Counted from the first letter of the stretch, positions 1-14,386 are shown. The stretch is 64,000 nucleotides of DNA from Selaginella moellendorffii (GCF_000143415.4 NW_003314373.1:186001-250000), one strand, 5' to 3'. The notes: generated from the sequence alone by a model not told the origin. A program made the numbers and translations.

Positions 1-1030
1 ACAAATGGTAGTTTATGTGTCGTGGTGGTCCAGAACTTCCTGTAGCTCTTTCCGCCAGTGGACTAATCCGAAGTTTAGGAAGAAAAACAATACCTGAGTT
101 AAGGCAGTAGCTTCCATTTTCCCAGATGTGTCCAAGAACCAGCCAGACGCAAACAGCTTGCCAACCAGCCTGTGCAACAAACACCCTTATTAAAATCGCA
201 AAGAAAGAGTGAAGACACCAGGATAAAAAAGAAAGACGAAGCTTTACCAAGTTGCGCTTTGTTTTGTGATCTGCCAGCGGGATTAGTGCGGCAGTGCTGC
301 ATTGAAAAAAGGAGTCCTAACCAAAACGCTTTGAACTGTTCAAAAACTTCAAAGCTTACCAAACGAATCTGTCCAGCTTTTGTAGTATGTAGTGCTCACC
401 ACTGCACGATCGATCGTCGTTGATGGGAGCCATGCTTCCTCGGATTCGCTTTGGATCACTGTTTTGATTCTAAACAAAGACGTGTGCGTAACAAGCGAGG
501 AGGGACCCCCCCTCCCGAAAAGAAAACAGCAACACCCTGGAAAGCACCGCATGCTTCCTATGACAAAAATCTCGCTTCTCCCTCAGCGAAGAAAAGAAGA
601 AAAACTCGTGAAAGTTTCTCGCTTTCCTACCATCCACCAACAAAAGAAAAAAAACGTATATGAGAAGTCGGATCGAGAAGAACTAGTTAGCGTAGACAAA
701 TGGTGTGCTTACCGCGACAAGAGTGGAAGTTAAGACGTAGCTCCAGCTGTGGGCCTCCTCTCCTTGATCACCAGGAATCGTGGCAACAATGCTAAGTGTA
801 GTGAGCTCGAAGCAGCTCGAAAGAAATGGCCTACCTCCTCGTCTCGCGTCCTCCATAAAGGAAGAGGACAACGCAAAACTCGAGCTCTTTGACATCTCAC
901 CAGCAAGAGCAGCACCAGCACTACCTTCGAATTTAAGTCCTTGCTCTCGCAGTCACAGTCTGGTAGCTAGCGCGTACATTTTCAGATACTTTTCCATCGC
1001 ATCATCATGCCTGGAAGAAAACACCACAAC
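1..1030 (-). other. possible exons of an unrecognised spliced gene at the window edge
   Basis: The minus strand holds several short open stretches bounded by plausible splice signals. One is a frame open from about 985 down to a GTAAGC donor near 711; it contains Met-Ser-Lys-Ser and ends with Thr-Leu-Val-Ala. Another, roughly 104-170, lies between a CAG acceptor and a GTATTG donor. A last piece would end before base 1. The frames do not join cleanly, and a TGA lies upstream of the longest piece. I do not recognise the product. It could be the 3' part of a real gene that runs off the window or a decayed copy. Only transcript evidence would settle it. Confidence 0.2.
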
Positions 1031-2047
1031 AAAAAACAATCGCATAAGCTCAGAGAGCTTTGCAGAGCGTTAGAACCGCGTTAGTCGAGGAGAGTAAAAG
1101 CAAATCCAGAGAGAGCAACTAAAACGCAATGAGATTATTCACAAACCAGTGGCCACTGAGAGAGATAGTTTTTTTTCTCCAAGAAATGGGGAGTAGCAAG
1201 CAACGCTCTCTCCTCTTGGCAAACTTTTTACAACTTGAGCCTCGAAAAAATACAGGATACCGAGAGCAGGAATCCAGTCTTATTTTGTGGCATACCCCCA
1301 GCGTTTCTCCTGTCTATCCATGAAGATAGATAGCATTTTCTACACACGCGTCCTGCTGCTGCTGCTTGAGTTCCTGAGAATGCTACCAAAGGAACTCTTC
1401 CGCTTATGCCAGAGTGATGTCTGTCCACTGTCCATCCTTTTTTTTTTTTCTTTTTTCTTTCCCAGAGTGCCGATCCACCATCTTTCCCTGCTTCTTTTTA
1501 TGTTTTCCTGGTTCTTTTTCTTCTTCTCCTGCTGCAAATCCCGGGGAAGAATCGCTGAGGAGTAACTCCAGCCTGCTCTTCTACAGCCCTCTAAAAAAAT
1601 ATGAAGCGGCCTAGCGCTTGTGCACCTGTAATTACATTTGCGATGAACCATCACTTGAGTAGTGAGAAGAGGAGCCTGCGAACTTCAAAGGAGTGATCAC
1701 CACCATCTGTGTCTTCGCAGCGTCGGTCGATCGGAAGAATTGCAAGATCATTGTAAACTGCAACTGCAACCTTGAGAAGAGAAAAATCCAACCCCGGTTC
1801 CAACTCTGCTGGACGAGCTCGAGAACTTTAAATTCCAAAACGAAGTGACCTTGATGATGTTGCTCACTCCCCCGCTCAAGGATGACACGTACTACCAACC
1901 AATGCATTTAATTGGAGATTCTCCACTAAAATTTGCGGACCAGTTGCTGTTGTGTCCTGCAAAGAAGCCCAGCGAAGTGATTAAAGTTGAGATGCTGCAT
2001 TGTCAAAAAGAGCTAACCACCAACTTACCTTACCCCAGGTCCCCTGA
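1031..2047. other. intergenic, no gene seen
   Basis: No open frame here has splice-supported continuity or a recognisable protein. The stretch contains a T-rich run near 1438-1462 and lies downstream of the fasciclin-like gene, so its right end probably holds that gene's 3' UTR. Confidence 0.5.
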
Positions 2048-3625
2048 CTAAAAATGTAGCAACTGGCGAATGCTTTGCGTGATGCCAAATCCTGCAGCCA
2101 CCAGACCGAAAATAAAATCAAAACTCCACATCGAAAGTTCACGGGAAAGCTTTTAGAACTTACCGCTTTGTTTTGATCTCGTCTCAAACAGCCCTCTCCC
2201 ACGCTTGCTCTTCGGGCTGCCAGCACCGCGTACAACCTCCTTGGGATCCTTGGTCTCTGCTGGTGGTATCGTCAGAACTTTGCTGATGCCTTGTATGGAG
2301 ATGTGGCCATCTGTGAAGATATCGTGATCGTAAAGTAGCGCGCCACTTTCCCCCTCACCAAACTGGACAGTTCCATCTGTTTCCTTGGCGTGGATCGTAT
2401 GCGGCTGCCATAGCGTGAGGAACTTCACCTTCTCAAACCTTCTCACCGCGTTGTAGAGACTCTCCTCGGTCTGGTACTCCGTGAGGACATGGTACATGAG
2501 AATCGCCTCCAATCCCCCGGGGGCGTTGAGCTGCTCGGTGGTGAGATGGTCCATGGCATGATCGTTGGGCGCCAAGAGCGTCAATCTGTGCCCCTCGTTC
2601 ACCAGCTTGGCCATGTCCCAGGCAAACGATGTCAAATTCACCAGTAGCTCCGCCATCTCGCTGTAACCCCCAAAATTCGCCAATGTCGATACGAAGTCGT
2701 CCACGTCTTCCCAAGTGTAGACCCGGTGCTTGCCGGAAGATGGTCCCGGAGCTGGGGCCGGGGCGACCTCGGGGGCGTAAGCAAACTCGAGTGGTAGTGG
2801 CGACTCGGCGGCCTCGAGGAAATCCTGGAACTCCTTGCTCATCTCCGCCAGACTCGCCCCCAGTGGATCAAACTCTGGCGATGCCTGTGGCAGTAGTGCA
2901 TTCGCGCTGCTGCCCAGCTTCTTCACCGAGAACGCCTCCTGGACCGATCTGGGCACCAGCAATCCATTCACCCCGTGGACGACTCCATCCTTCTTGTTGA
3001 TATCATTGGGGCTGGTCACCTCGGACAGCTCCACCCGGTTGATCCCGCGGTGGGAATGGATGCGCACGGTCTCCGTGGAGAGTGTTCTCACCGTCCGGTT
3101 GCTCCAATCTTCCGACATTATCTTCCCGGGGACGATGTGGTGCTTGAGAACCTGGCGCAAGTGCTTGATGTTCCCGGGCTCGAGGAGGAAATGCTTGAAT
3201 TCGCTGTCCACCTGTTGCTCCATGTAAGCGTTCCTGGGAGCGAAGATTGTGATGCTGCCCTTCCCTACGACTTTCTCCAGCGGCTCCAGCATCCCTGCGT
3301 GCCCCATGAGCTCCATGAGCTCCGTGTACTGGGATTCCATGAGCGCCGCCAGGACGGAGCTGGAGCTGGAACCCTTGGACGAGATTTTGGGCAAAGAATC
3401 CCCGGAGGAGGAGGAATGTGGAATGGAGGACGAGATTACCGTGCTAGGATCTGCTCGCGGACGATTCAACGGCGATCTTGGGCCTAGATCTGGGCTGGCC
3501 TGCTTCTTGTGCGTATTCCGCGACGAAATCTCGCGATCGTGCACGGCGCGCGATGGGATCGCTGGCGCCGCGCGCAATGCTGGAGTCGTGATCATCCACA
3601 GAAGCAAGAACAATCGCCAATCCAT
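2048..3625 (-). CDS. fasciclin-like protein with two FAS1 domains (FLA15-18 type)
   Basis: Predicted secreted cell-surface adhesion protein of about 501 residues. The N-terminus is a hydrophobic signal peptide (residues 1-19). A Ser/Pro-rich linker follows. The first FAS1 domain is at about residues 90-235, with the conserved stretch ITIFAPRNAY and a later GVVHGVNGLLVP. A Pro/Ala-rich spacer (APAPAPGP) could carry arabinogalactan glycans. A second FAS1 domain is at about residues 325-460, with LTLLAPNDHA and an ISIQGI-like end. Two FAS1 domains, the length and no obvious GPI tail match the Arabidopsis FLA15-18 group. The long frame runs into a GTAAGT donor at 2163. I therefore infer two exons, 2164-3625 and 2048-2091, joined by a 72-nt intron in phase 1; the last 14 residues are less certain than the rest. 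Confidence 0.85.
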
Positions 3626-4668
3626 GGCTGCGTGCTGCCGATCTATCGAAATCTATGCGTGAGGTGCTCCACCTTGCCCTGCCTTGCTCGTCGATGGCGC
3701 GCCTATACTACCTCTATACTTGACGTCTCTAGCTCCGTCTCATTAACAGTTGCCGTCTGTCCGATCTGCCACGTGGGCCCATCGCAGCCGTTGCCGGCCG
3801 TGAAGGTTCGATTCCGGCTGGTGCGGGGGACCTTTCGTTTCAAGCCAAGGGTCAAGATCGATGCATCTGCTCTGGTGGCCAAATCATAGCCGTCAAACCC
3901 ACGCACACGCTTTCGTCCAGCTGGCCGCTTACTCCCATCCGACGGACTAGATCCTGCCAGCCTGGACGGCTGTTAATATCGTTAAGTAAGAAATGTAAAA
4001 ATTGTGGCGCGTAAGCAACTCTTTCTGTTTCGCGGCAAAAACACTAAAAAATTTCATCCCCACGCGGTAAAAATCTCGTCCCCAACTTGCTCCAAAATTT
4101 TCACCTTGCGGCTCTTACAGTCCACATGAATCCTCTGCAACGCTTCGTGCCAGGACCGGATTCAAGAAAAAAAAACACATTTACTCCACACCGGTTTGGA
4201 TAAAACGGCGTGGCGTCCGCCAGCGAACAATTGCCTCTCCACCAACCATGCAGTCGGACAGCATTCCATAAATTTTACCAGAATCCTATGGTTGGGTAAA
4301 ACCCAAGGCATCAAGCGGCGAATATTCTGATTTAAATGGTTGAATCTCCGTCCAGGCTGTGCAGCACAGCACTGCGCCCACTTTAATCCAGGAAATTCTT
4401 TTTGGGAGCATCTAAAGCATGGAAAGCTGGATCGACGGCCCGGATTGCCCGATGCGGGAGTGTCGGTGGAAGAGTTTGTCGAGAAGACCATCGCCAAACA
4501 GTTGAACTGCGTCTAGCTTTGCCGTGCAATGTGCTCGTAAAAGAAACGAGTGACGGTGCCAGTCCAACCAGGGAAGATTCGAAGGATCTAGCAATGGGGG
4601 AATATTCATCTCGTACAAGAGAATGTGAGTGCATATTCTTGTCGTACAAGGGACCATGCCCGCCACCT
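3626..4668. other. intergenic: upstream region of the FAS1 gene and 3' flank of the DUF4079 gene
   Basis: No convincing gene. It lies between the start of the fasciclin-like gene (minus) and the stop of the next minus-strand gene. The open frames on both strands between 4162 and 4660 overlap each other and match no family I know. A GGTTCGATTCC box at 3806-3816 resembles a tRNA B box but lacks the rest of a tRNA. Confidence 0.5.
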
Positions 4669-5737
4669 TTAAGGCCACGTTGTAAACTCGAAAACTTTGG
4701 CGACGATCTCGAGTCCTGTGGGGATTTGCGACGCAAAGAGGAGGAGATTTGCAACGTTGAGCGCGATGTGAAGATTTCTGGCGGTCTCGTTGCCCTTTTG
4801 CATCGCCGGGACGAGCGAGGCGGCGAGAGCCCACAGCACAGTGATCGCTGCGAAGAGAAAACGAGGAAGGAAAATCGATCGATCAAATGGCAGTGTGCTT
4901 AGACGAGAGAAGCTTACCAGCGCCGCTAAACAAATGAGGCCCCGGGAAGAGCTTCCCAGAGCGAAACCACGTATTGACGCAGCCACCCACGGCTTCGGTC
5001 ACTCCAAATCCCAGGAGGATGGATCCAGCGTTGAAATGCCTGTCGCGAAATCCACCCTTGACGAGTTCTTTCCTTACCTGGAATTGGAAAGCAACAAGAA
5101 ACCAACCAAGTCAGAAAGAAAAAAAGCGACAACCATAGAAATCCAAGGCTTGATGTCACTGTTACGTACCTCGGTGAGTTTCTCGATCTTTCGCTCGATC
5201 TCCGAGGGCGGAGAGTTCTCCTCTCGGGGCTTGACTTGCTTCTTGAGCTCCGTGACCTCCGCTTGGATGGTTCTCACTTGTCTCCATTGCCACCCCAAGT
5301 AGCCAGCCCAGATCGTGTAGGCAAACAATCCTCCCATGACGATCGGGTGAAGTAGAGCGAACGAGCGTCCTTCCAGGATGCCAAATTGTCCATCCACAGC
5401 CAAAGCAGCCTAGGAAGCAAAAAAGCTCTCCAAGTTAGAACGAACCAAGAACAAAGATGGAAGGCTAATCTCTCGAGAACTTCCAAGGAATTCTTACCTC
5501 TGGAAGGAAGAGCACGGGAGCAGCGGTCGCGGCCGACGAGACGATCGACCACCAGCATCGTCCACTTGAGAACAAATCCCTGTTGTGTTCTTGGCGTTCT
5601 TGGCGATCGGCACGATCAATCCCCTGCCCCGCATTCCCGCTGCCGCCATACCTGCATTGAATCCCACGCCGTGGACATCGCCCCAGCCCGCGAGGAGGAA
5701 GCACCAAGAGTAGCGAGCCGCCGCTCAACACCGCCAT
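4669..5737 (-). CDS. DUF4079 chloroplast membrane protein (AT3G61870-like)
   Basis: Four exons read from splice sites: 5498-5737, 5170-5409, 4918-5077, 4669-4847. All junctions keep frame and give 272 residues. The N-terminus is rich in Arg/Ser/Gly and suits a chloroplast transit peptide. The body has the hallmarks of DUF4079: an LHPIVMGGLFAYTIWAGYLG membrane segment followed by WQWRQVRTIQ, a charged helix with KKQVKPREE, then HFNAGSILLGFGV, PGPHLFSGA, and the end segment VPAMQKGNETARNLHIALN followed by IPTGLEIVAKVFEF. The family is a multi-pass membrane protein of plastids and cyanobacteria; its biochemical role is unknown to me. A telo-box-like AACCCTAAAA lies at 5873-5882, about 135 bp upstream of the start. 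The family assignment rests on remembered similarity. Confidence 0.88.
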
Positions 5738-5948
5738 AGCTGCGATGATCCTCCCCTCCGCTCCACTCGTTGCCCAAATCGCTCCGGATTAGCTTAGCGC
5801 CGTGCTTAGCCGTGAGAGATTCCATGTGGCGGGCACGCGCCTCGCGGCGATCGATCGCGCCACGGATGGAAGAACCCTAAAATCCGATCAATAGTATAGA
5901 CAATAGGAAAAATTTACACGAGAGATTTCGCGGTTGATCGAGGATCTT

Positions 5949-8292
<2,344 letters not shown>

Positions 8293-8688
8293 CTAGTTGT
8301 TACCATTCTTACCGCCGGCATGACCATGGTGACCACTGCCACCGCCGCCTCCTCCCCAGCCACCGCCGCCACCGCCACCGCCACGGCCGCCGCCGTGGCC
8401 GCCCCATCCGCCACCACCACGGCCGCCACCCCACCCTCCGCCACCACCGTGACCACCCCATCCACCGCCACCGCCACATCCGTGATGTCCACACCCGCCG
8501 CCACCCCACTGCGCGGTGGTCTTGCCACCATGCTCGTCCCGCGCCTCCTCGCGAGTAGCGGTGGTGGCGGTACTAGCGCTCTTGGAGTTGGAGCTCTCCT
8601 CTTTGGCGAGCGCGGAGATGGAGGAGCTAACGAGCAAGACTAGAAGAAGGAAGACTAGCCCCATTCGCGGAAAGGAGAAGGAAGCCAT
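8293..8688 (-). CDS. secreted glycine-rich protein
   Basis: Intronless, 131 residues. I place the start at 8688 because the hydrophobic signal peptide (MGLVFLLLVLLVSSSISALA) follows directly; a longer frame reaches 8793 but its extra residues lie in what looks like 5' UTR. After the signal peptide comes a charged linker (AKEESSNSKS) and then about 75 residues made mostly of Gly with regularly placed Trp and His, as in GGWGGHGGGGG and GGGCGHHGCGG. Plant glycine-rich proteins of this kind go to the cell wall, and some respond to wounding or stress. The reverse strand of the repeat also stays open, but only because of repetitive codon composition. Upstream there is a TTTAAAA box at 8726-8732 and three W-box cores. 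Confidence 0.8.
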   Translation of the reverse strand: MASFSFPRMGLVFLLLVLLVSSSISALAKEESSNSKSASTATTATREEARDEHGGKTTAQWGGGGCGHHGCGGGGGWGGHGGGGGWGGGRGGGGWGGHGGGRGGGGGGGGWGGGGGGSGHHGHAGGKNGNN

Positions 8689-8788
8689 GGCTGGTGCTAG
8701 AGAAGAGTGTGGAGCGTCTCGGGGTTTTAAAGGGCCCTGGAACTTTCCCGCGAGGGTGATGGTCGATTTCCATCCCGGGAAAGTTTGG

Positions 8789-8812
8789 GTCAACTATGGT
8801 CAATTCAGTCAA
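8789..8812. promoter_or_regulatory. cluster of three W-box cores
   Basis: GTCAA, the complement of the WRKY-binding core TTGAC, occurs at 8789-8793, 8799-8803 and 8808-8812, about 100-125 bp upstream of the start of the glycine-rich gene. Three copies in 24 bp, spaced about one helical turn apart, is more than expected by chance. Binding is inferred, not shown. Confidence 0.5.
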
Positions 8813-9020
8813 CTCTCGCCACATAGCCTGGTGTGCATCTGTCTTGTCTCTAAATAAGAGCCTTGGACGTTGGGCTTGGATTATGGATCTAAGTTAAGAG
8901 TCTTCAAATCCAAGTAGTTTTTCCATGGAGTTGTGGTTTTGTGCACGATCACCACCACCATTGTACCACGGAACTCTCTATTTGGAAGAAAGGCTCGATT
9001 TTCTTCAAGTTTCCATGAGA

Positions 9021-9029
9021 ATATATAAA
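9021..9029 (+). promoter_or_regulatory. TATA box upstream of the Gly/His-rich pseudogene
   Basis: ATATATAAA lies 65-73 bp upstream of the ATG at 9094, in the normal place for a plant TATA box. The promoter of this broken gene therefore still looks intact. Confidence 0.6.
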
Positions 9030-9093
9030 GATCCTTGCATTCCTTTGCCTCAAACCCATCCTTCACCCATCCATCTCTCTTCTCTTCGTAGCA

Positions 9094-9855
9094 ATGGCTT
9101 CTCGTCGTTGCAATCTCTCCATAAGTTTGGCGCTCTTTGGAATCCTCCTGATCACTGGTTCCACTTCCACGCTTGCTTGAGTGCTCAAGGAAAAGGAAGA
9201 TGGTGGCAAGCTTAATCCATGGAGGCTGGGGTCACCACCGTCACGACACGACTACTGGTGTTGGCAATGTAGATCATGGTGACAATACTACGACTGGCTG
9301 GCATGATCACGGGTGCCACCATGGTCACGATTGTAACACTGGCAATGGTGATGATACTACGGATAGCCATGGGGGCCATGATTCTACTACTGGCAATGTG
9401 GATCATGGTAACGATACTATGACTGGCTGGCATGGCCATGGTGGTCACAGGGGTTATCACAGTCACGATTCTACTATTGGCAATGTAAATGGCTGGCATG
9501 GTCACGGTGGTCACGTCCCAACGTTGGTCACAATTCCACCACTGGCGGTGGCATGGTCATGGATGTCATGGTCGTGCTACTGCCAACGTTGTTACCACTG
9601 GCACCTTGGATGGCTGGCATGATCAATGGTCATGATTGTGCTACTGCCAACGTGGCTATCACTGGCACCGTGGATGGCTGGCATGGTCACGATTGTAACG
9701 CAGACGGCTGGCATGGCCACGGTGGTCACCACCACGATTCTACTACTGGCAATGTAGACGGCTGGCACGGCCACAGTGGTCATGGAGGTCACCATGGTCA
9801 CGATACCACTGCTGGGTACCACGGGGGCCACCATGGTACCGGTAACAGTAACTAG
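9094..9855 (+). pseudogene. broken Gly/His-rich secreted protein gene
   Basis: The ATG at 9094 opens a clean 28-residue signal peptide that ends in a TGA at 9178-9180. The same frame then reads VLKEKEDGGKLNPW, a linker like that of other plant glycine-rich proteins. The Gly/His repeat body continues in a different frame from about 9218 (G-W-G-H-H-R-H) and shifts again near 9530-9590. It ends with GGHHGTGNSN and a stop at 9855. The body is built from repeats such as GWHGHGGH and DSTTGNVDG. I count one nonsense change and at least two frameshifts, so this is a pseudogene or at most expresses a truncated peptide. It is head-to-head with the intact glycine-rich gene, with 405 bp between the start codons, which suggests an old inverted duplication. 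Confidence 0.65.
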
Positions 9856-9995
9856 AAGCTCTATCCTGTTGTGCATAGAGCTAATCCAAATGAATAAATG
9901 AGTGAAAACCCTGGTGTGTTGATCAGCATGGAAATTCGTTAGCGTGTTTGTCTTTTGAGATTTTCCTGGGTCAGGTTCTCTTCTTCGCCGTGATC

Positions 9996-12900
9996 TTACT
10001 CTTGCGATTCAAAGCACGGGAAGCCGGCTGGGAGCTCAAGCCGCGGTTCCTTGCACAGGCGTTGCGTGGTCAAGGCGAGCGAGTAGCCAAGCGCTCGAGC
10101 AACCGGCATAGCGACTGCGTTTCCAACTTGGATGTACCTGTGGTCGAAGGGAGTGATACTGATCCCGCAAGAGAAAATCACACTTACCTCTCCTTTACAC
10201 TTCCTGTGAGCTTATACCAGTCGGGAAAGCCTTGCAGGCGAGCGTTCTCCCGGACTGTTAGCACTCTATCCTGCGTCGGGTGCAACATTCTCTGGAAAAG
10301 CACGCGCATTTCGATTGAGGAGACTAAACTTTTTATAAAGCTCACATGGTTGTGCGGCTCAGCTCGTGTGATTACTGTTGGTACAGTCTCGTCCCACCAC
10401 ATCCTCGCAAATGGCCTAGAGTTTTCAAAATATTGGTATGGTTTCAAACACACAGCAAGACTTACTTGAGTGATCTCCCTTTAATGAAAGAGATCGCATA
10501 GTCCGGTATCTAGGAAAGGAAACGAGAGGTGAGAGCAAATATCAGACTTAAAATTACCAGTGGTTTTCCAGACGGCAAATACTCTCTTTCCACCGTCAAA
10601 TCCAGCGTTACTGAATTGTCGTCCTTGATTTTCAGTCCACCTAAATCTCGAAAATTGGCTCCCTGAACAGCGCATTTGTCTTGCAAGTAGCAGATGAAAT
10701 ACGAACCAATTACCTTCCGTTTTGGTATTCTACAAGCTCGTTGGTAATCGTCGTCGTTTAGTCGTAATGGCCGGTGATCATGCACCGTTGAATTCATCGC
10801 CCGGGGTCCCCGACCGTAAAATACTGTAAAATCTCGAAGTAGCAAACGTTTGTTGCAAGTTTCAGAAAATAGAGCCTCACCATCTCTGGCGCTTCTAATA
10901 CGTGTTTGGAATTCGGTTTTCGGCCCGTCTCTATACGGGATCTCGTCCCTTGTCTCACAATTTTTCACCTGGAGCAAGAAAGACTTTCAGAAAACGTAGA
11001 AGTTTTTGACAAAGACTTACAGGAGGCAGATCAGATATGGAATCTCCTAGAAACAGTGCTTTCTCAAGTTGCCGCTCGCCAATGTGCTTTACAACGTTCC
11101 GCTGCACAACCACGTCACAATAGTAAAAAAGGTGTTTCAACAACAAGCCAAGGCCCCTTACTGAAAATTGGTTGGGAACATTTCCTTTGTAAATTGCATC
11201 GTGCGATGGAAGAGGAAATGCTGGTAGCATCTGTGAAAAGACGTTATCAAGCCGCAAAACTAGATAAAGTAAAGCATACTTCCGACGGAGCCGCGCCCCA
11301 GAGAAACACACGCATCCTAAACTGTGGTAGTCCATACGATCCAGCAGCCATCATACCAAGTTTTGCCTGGAGAATCAAGGAATTAACAAGCCCCACAAAA
11401 AACAAAGGAAAACGAACCTGGTAACGCATATCCACTAGGCGGAACATGGCATACCTGCCAAGAAGGCCTTGCTGGAATTTCAATATATCGACAACGTTCT
11501 CCATCAAAACGAACTTCGGCCTCAAGAAACCTACGATGTCCATGAAAATAACCATCTGACGATTACGAGGGCAAGTAAGAGGAGCCTCAGTGTTTCGAAA
11601 ACGATTGTATCCACTGGCCCCTTGGCAAGGAGGGCCTCCGCACACCATGTCAACGTCTCCCTGGTCGTGACAAAACCTTACAAACTGCAAGCGATAAAAT
11701 ATCCACTTTACCGGCAGAGGCAAGATACGACGTCTCCTTCCTTCCAGTACAAAGTCACGAATACGTTCTTGGCAGGAGCTGCAAGAAGCGGCCTATGATA
11801 GTGCGCCACCGAAAAAACATACTACTTACTCAAGGTGATCTACAGGTTCCCAGGTATCGTGATCACTAGTATAGCCTTTCCAGCGTACCTGCATGACGAA
11901 GTGTTCGTTACATCCGACAGAAAACCTTTGCCCACCTTGAACTCAAGTCGTCTTTTGATTGGCTTCTCAGGCATTTTGGACGACGTGTCTGGCTTTTTTG
12001 GCTTCTGAATCCCTGCCATGCGAATATCAACTACCTGCTGAACTTCGTATTCATCAGCGGCATATTCATCTGCGCCAAGCGTGTTGCTATCAGGGCTACT
12101 CGCGTTTGAATTGTCATCCGCTACATGCCCTTCGTATTTCGTACAGAGCTTTTGCCACTCTTTCAGTAAAAGGAGAAAACATTCGGCGTCCTCGTTGCGG
12201 ACCTATACAAGGAAGAAAACTGAGTGAAGTAATTACCTTCATTTTCAGTAAAATGCACCTCGGTTTCTGGATGATTATACTTCATGCTGTTGCATGCGTG
12301 TTCATTGTAATCTACGGCCCATTTCTACATGCACAAACAGATATTACCAGAAGTCGCGATACAATCCACTACACTTACAGTTACAAGATTGACACCTCCC
12401 AATGCCGCTCCCATAGACAGCCCCGTTGACATGGCCCCACAACCGCAGTACAAATCCAGCAATATCAATTCCGGCTTGATAGTATCGCTGCATCTAGTTA
12501 CAGCAGTCTGAAAACTGGAACTCGCGTCTTCAAGAGCATCGCTATCTGAGGTTGCCAGTTTACGTAGAAAAAACAAAAACATTACCTGAGGGCACCTTGT
12601 AAAACGTCGAGAAGTCACCAGTATAACCCATGTCAAAATAGTAATCGCAACTTTGTTTGATCTTTTTTTTCGAAAATGCATCCTGTAAAAGCTTCAATTA
12701 GCAGCGGTCAAGCATCTCGTAAAGGCTTACCATAACCGGCGCGTATGACACTTTTACTTTTTTAATGATACACTCTATCATGTTGTCATCCTCATCGTCT
12801 GACAGAAACACCCTTTTATTGTCAAGGTGAACATCGTCGAGATCTCCTATGGCCTGCAGAGAACATTTACAATCCGGGTATCCGCAGAGACGCAAACATA

Positions 12901-14099
12901 CCGTATCAGAAAATCGGAAAAACCATTGAACCCGAAACCAGTTTTCCTGGTTAGCTGTTTTGAAAAACTCAAGCACCTTCCCAAGGTACTCCGCGTCGTC
13001 ACCCTGTAACTGGTTGATTACAAAGAAGCTGCAAATGAAAGACTGTACCTCTAACGCAACGCAATCGCCAACTTTGTAATGCTTCCCGTCGACCACAGCT
13101 TCCTCGTAATGTTCCACGCATTTTTGAGAGCCGGCTCCTGCACTCTGCTGCGTCTAGCAGGTCAGACAAAGATGCAACCACTTAAAAAGCCTTTACCTTG
13201 TCATACCGATTAGGCCACTGCCTCTTAGCTCGAGCAGCAGGAATTGGCTTGCCAACAAAGTGGGCCTTGACAGCGAGCTTATGACCCTTTCTGGGACACG
13301 CGACGAGAGCCGCGGAAGGAGAGTCCTCCTCGTCATCGTCGTCGGACTCCACAAGGATAGGCTCTTGAGCAAAGTCGTCATCGTCCGGTGAAGGAGGTGG
13401 TGGGAGTGGTTGCTTCTTTGGGCCGAAACTCTTCCTGGGCTTGGGCTTGGGCTTGGGGTTTGGTCCAGGATCCTTACGTTGGACAGACTTTCCAGCCTTC
13501 TTGTCAACCTTCTTTCCAATATCTTCTTCACGCACCACTGCCGAAGGACTCAATTGATCCTCTTCCGACGAATCCAAAACCACAATGCAGTCACCACTGG
13601 GACGTTGTGGACATGGGTCTTCCTTCGCAGCAACATCTTCTTCCTTCACGGTGCCAGAAGAAGTGGCACTTGCTCGTCGAGGCCCAGATTTTTTTCTAGA
13701 CCTCGCACTACCTGTGCCAACCTTGGCCATAGAGGCTGGAGTTTCTTCCCTCGACCCCATGCCTTCTGGGGATGGATCCCGGAGCTCGTTTTGTATGTCT
13801 TTCATGGCTCTTCGATTCACATCCTCCAGAGAGATTCGTTTAAGCTTCCTGGGCTTGGATGGCTGTTGGGACCTCTCGGGTGACACAGTAGCAGCGGAAG
13901 CGGTGACGGCCGGGGTAGCGAGTTTCCTCTTCCTGGATTTAACCCGCGTTGCGACGCTCCGCTGCTCGGCTGGAGGAGAGAAGACTTTCCCGCTAGCGTC
14001 GTCGTCGTCATCGGAGGAGCTGAGCACGATGGCGTCCACGAAATCGTCATTGTCGCTGCGAATGACACTAGCAGCAGCAGTCATCGCCGCTGCCTGCAA
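9996..14099 (-). CDS. CMT: chromomethylase (BAH + chromodomain + C5-DNA methyltransferase)
   Basis: Plant-specific DNA methyltransferase that copies CHG/CHH methylation guided by H3K9 methylation. I trace 21 exons that stay in frame: 13197-14099, 13049-13153, 12902-13009, 12731-12853, 12586-12682, 12379-12545, 12259-12324, 11936-12202, 11830-11888, 11712-11778, 11418-11684, 11280-11366, 11162-11230, 11021-11101, 10881-10968, 10714-10823, 10558-10662, 10466-10509, 10346-10415, 10188-10291, 9996-10137. Total 1042 residues. The N-terminus (about 300 residues) is acidic then basic and disordered. The BAH domain follows ([11 protein letters not shown] to VSYAPVM). Motif I is [13 protein letters not shown]. 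The embedded chromodomain has [13 protein letters not shown]. The catalytic PC motif is in [16 protein letters not shown], and the ENV motif in [11 protein letters not shown]. The end carries [20 protein letters not shown]. Nothing is broken. The N-terminal exon is the least conserved part. Confidence 0.93.
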
Positions 14100-14386
14100 A
14101 CCCTACCTCCAAGCGCCACAGCCTCCGGCCAGTAGAAAGAAAACTTTCTCCAGCTACCAAGCACCTGGATCCATCGCCGCAGGAGCTCCCCTCTCTTCCG
14201 CCCGCGCTGGAGCCCTAGCCTAGCGCGCGCCACTGCTCCTCCCGCCCATCGCTAAGATTTCGAATTGTCAGTGCCACCAAATCTTGCCCGTCCATTTCCC
14301 GTACACCATCGGAGCCGTCGAATTTATGCTGACGTGTACTCATGTAAGTGGCGACACGTCATGACAATGCCACGTCACGTTGATGA

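Noticed and set aside
3790-3840. tRNA gene suggested by GGTTCGATTCC
   Set aside because: No A box, anticodon arm or acceptor stem could be drawn around it.
9212-9876. minus-strand Val/Ile/Thr/Met-rich frames opposite the Gly/His pseudogene
   Set aside because: Low-complexity shadow of the repeat.
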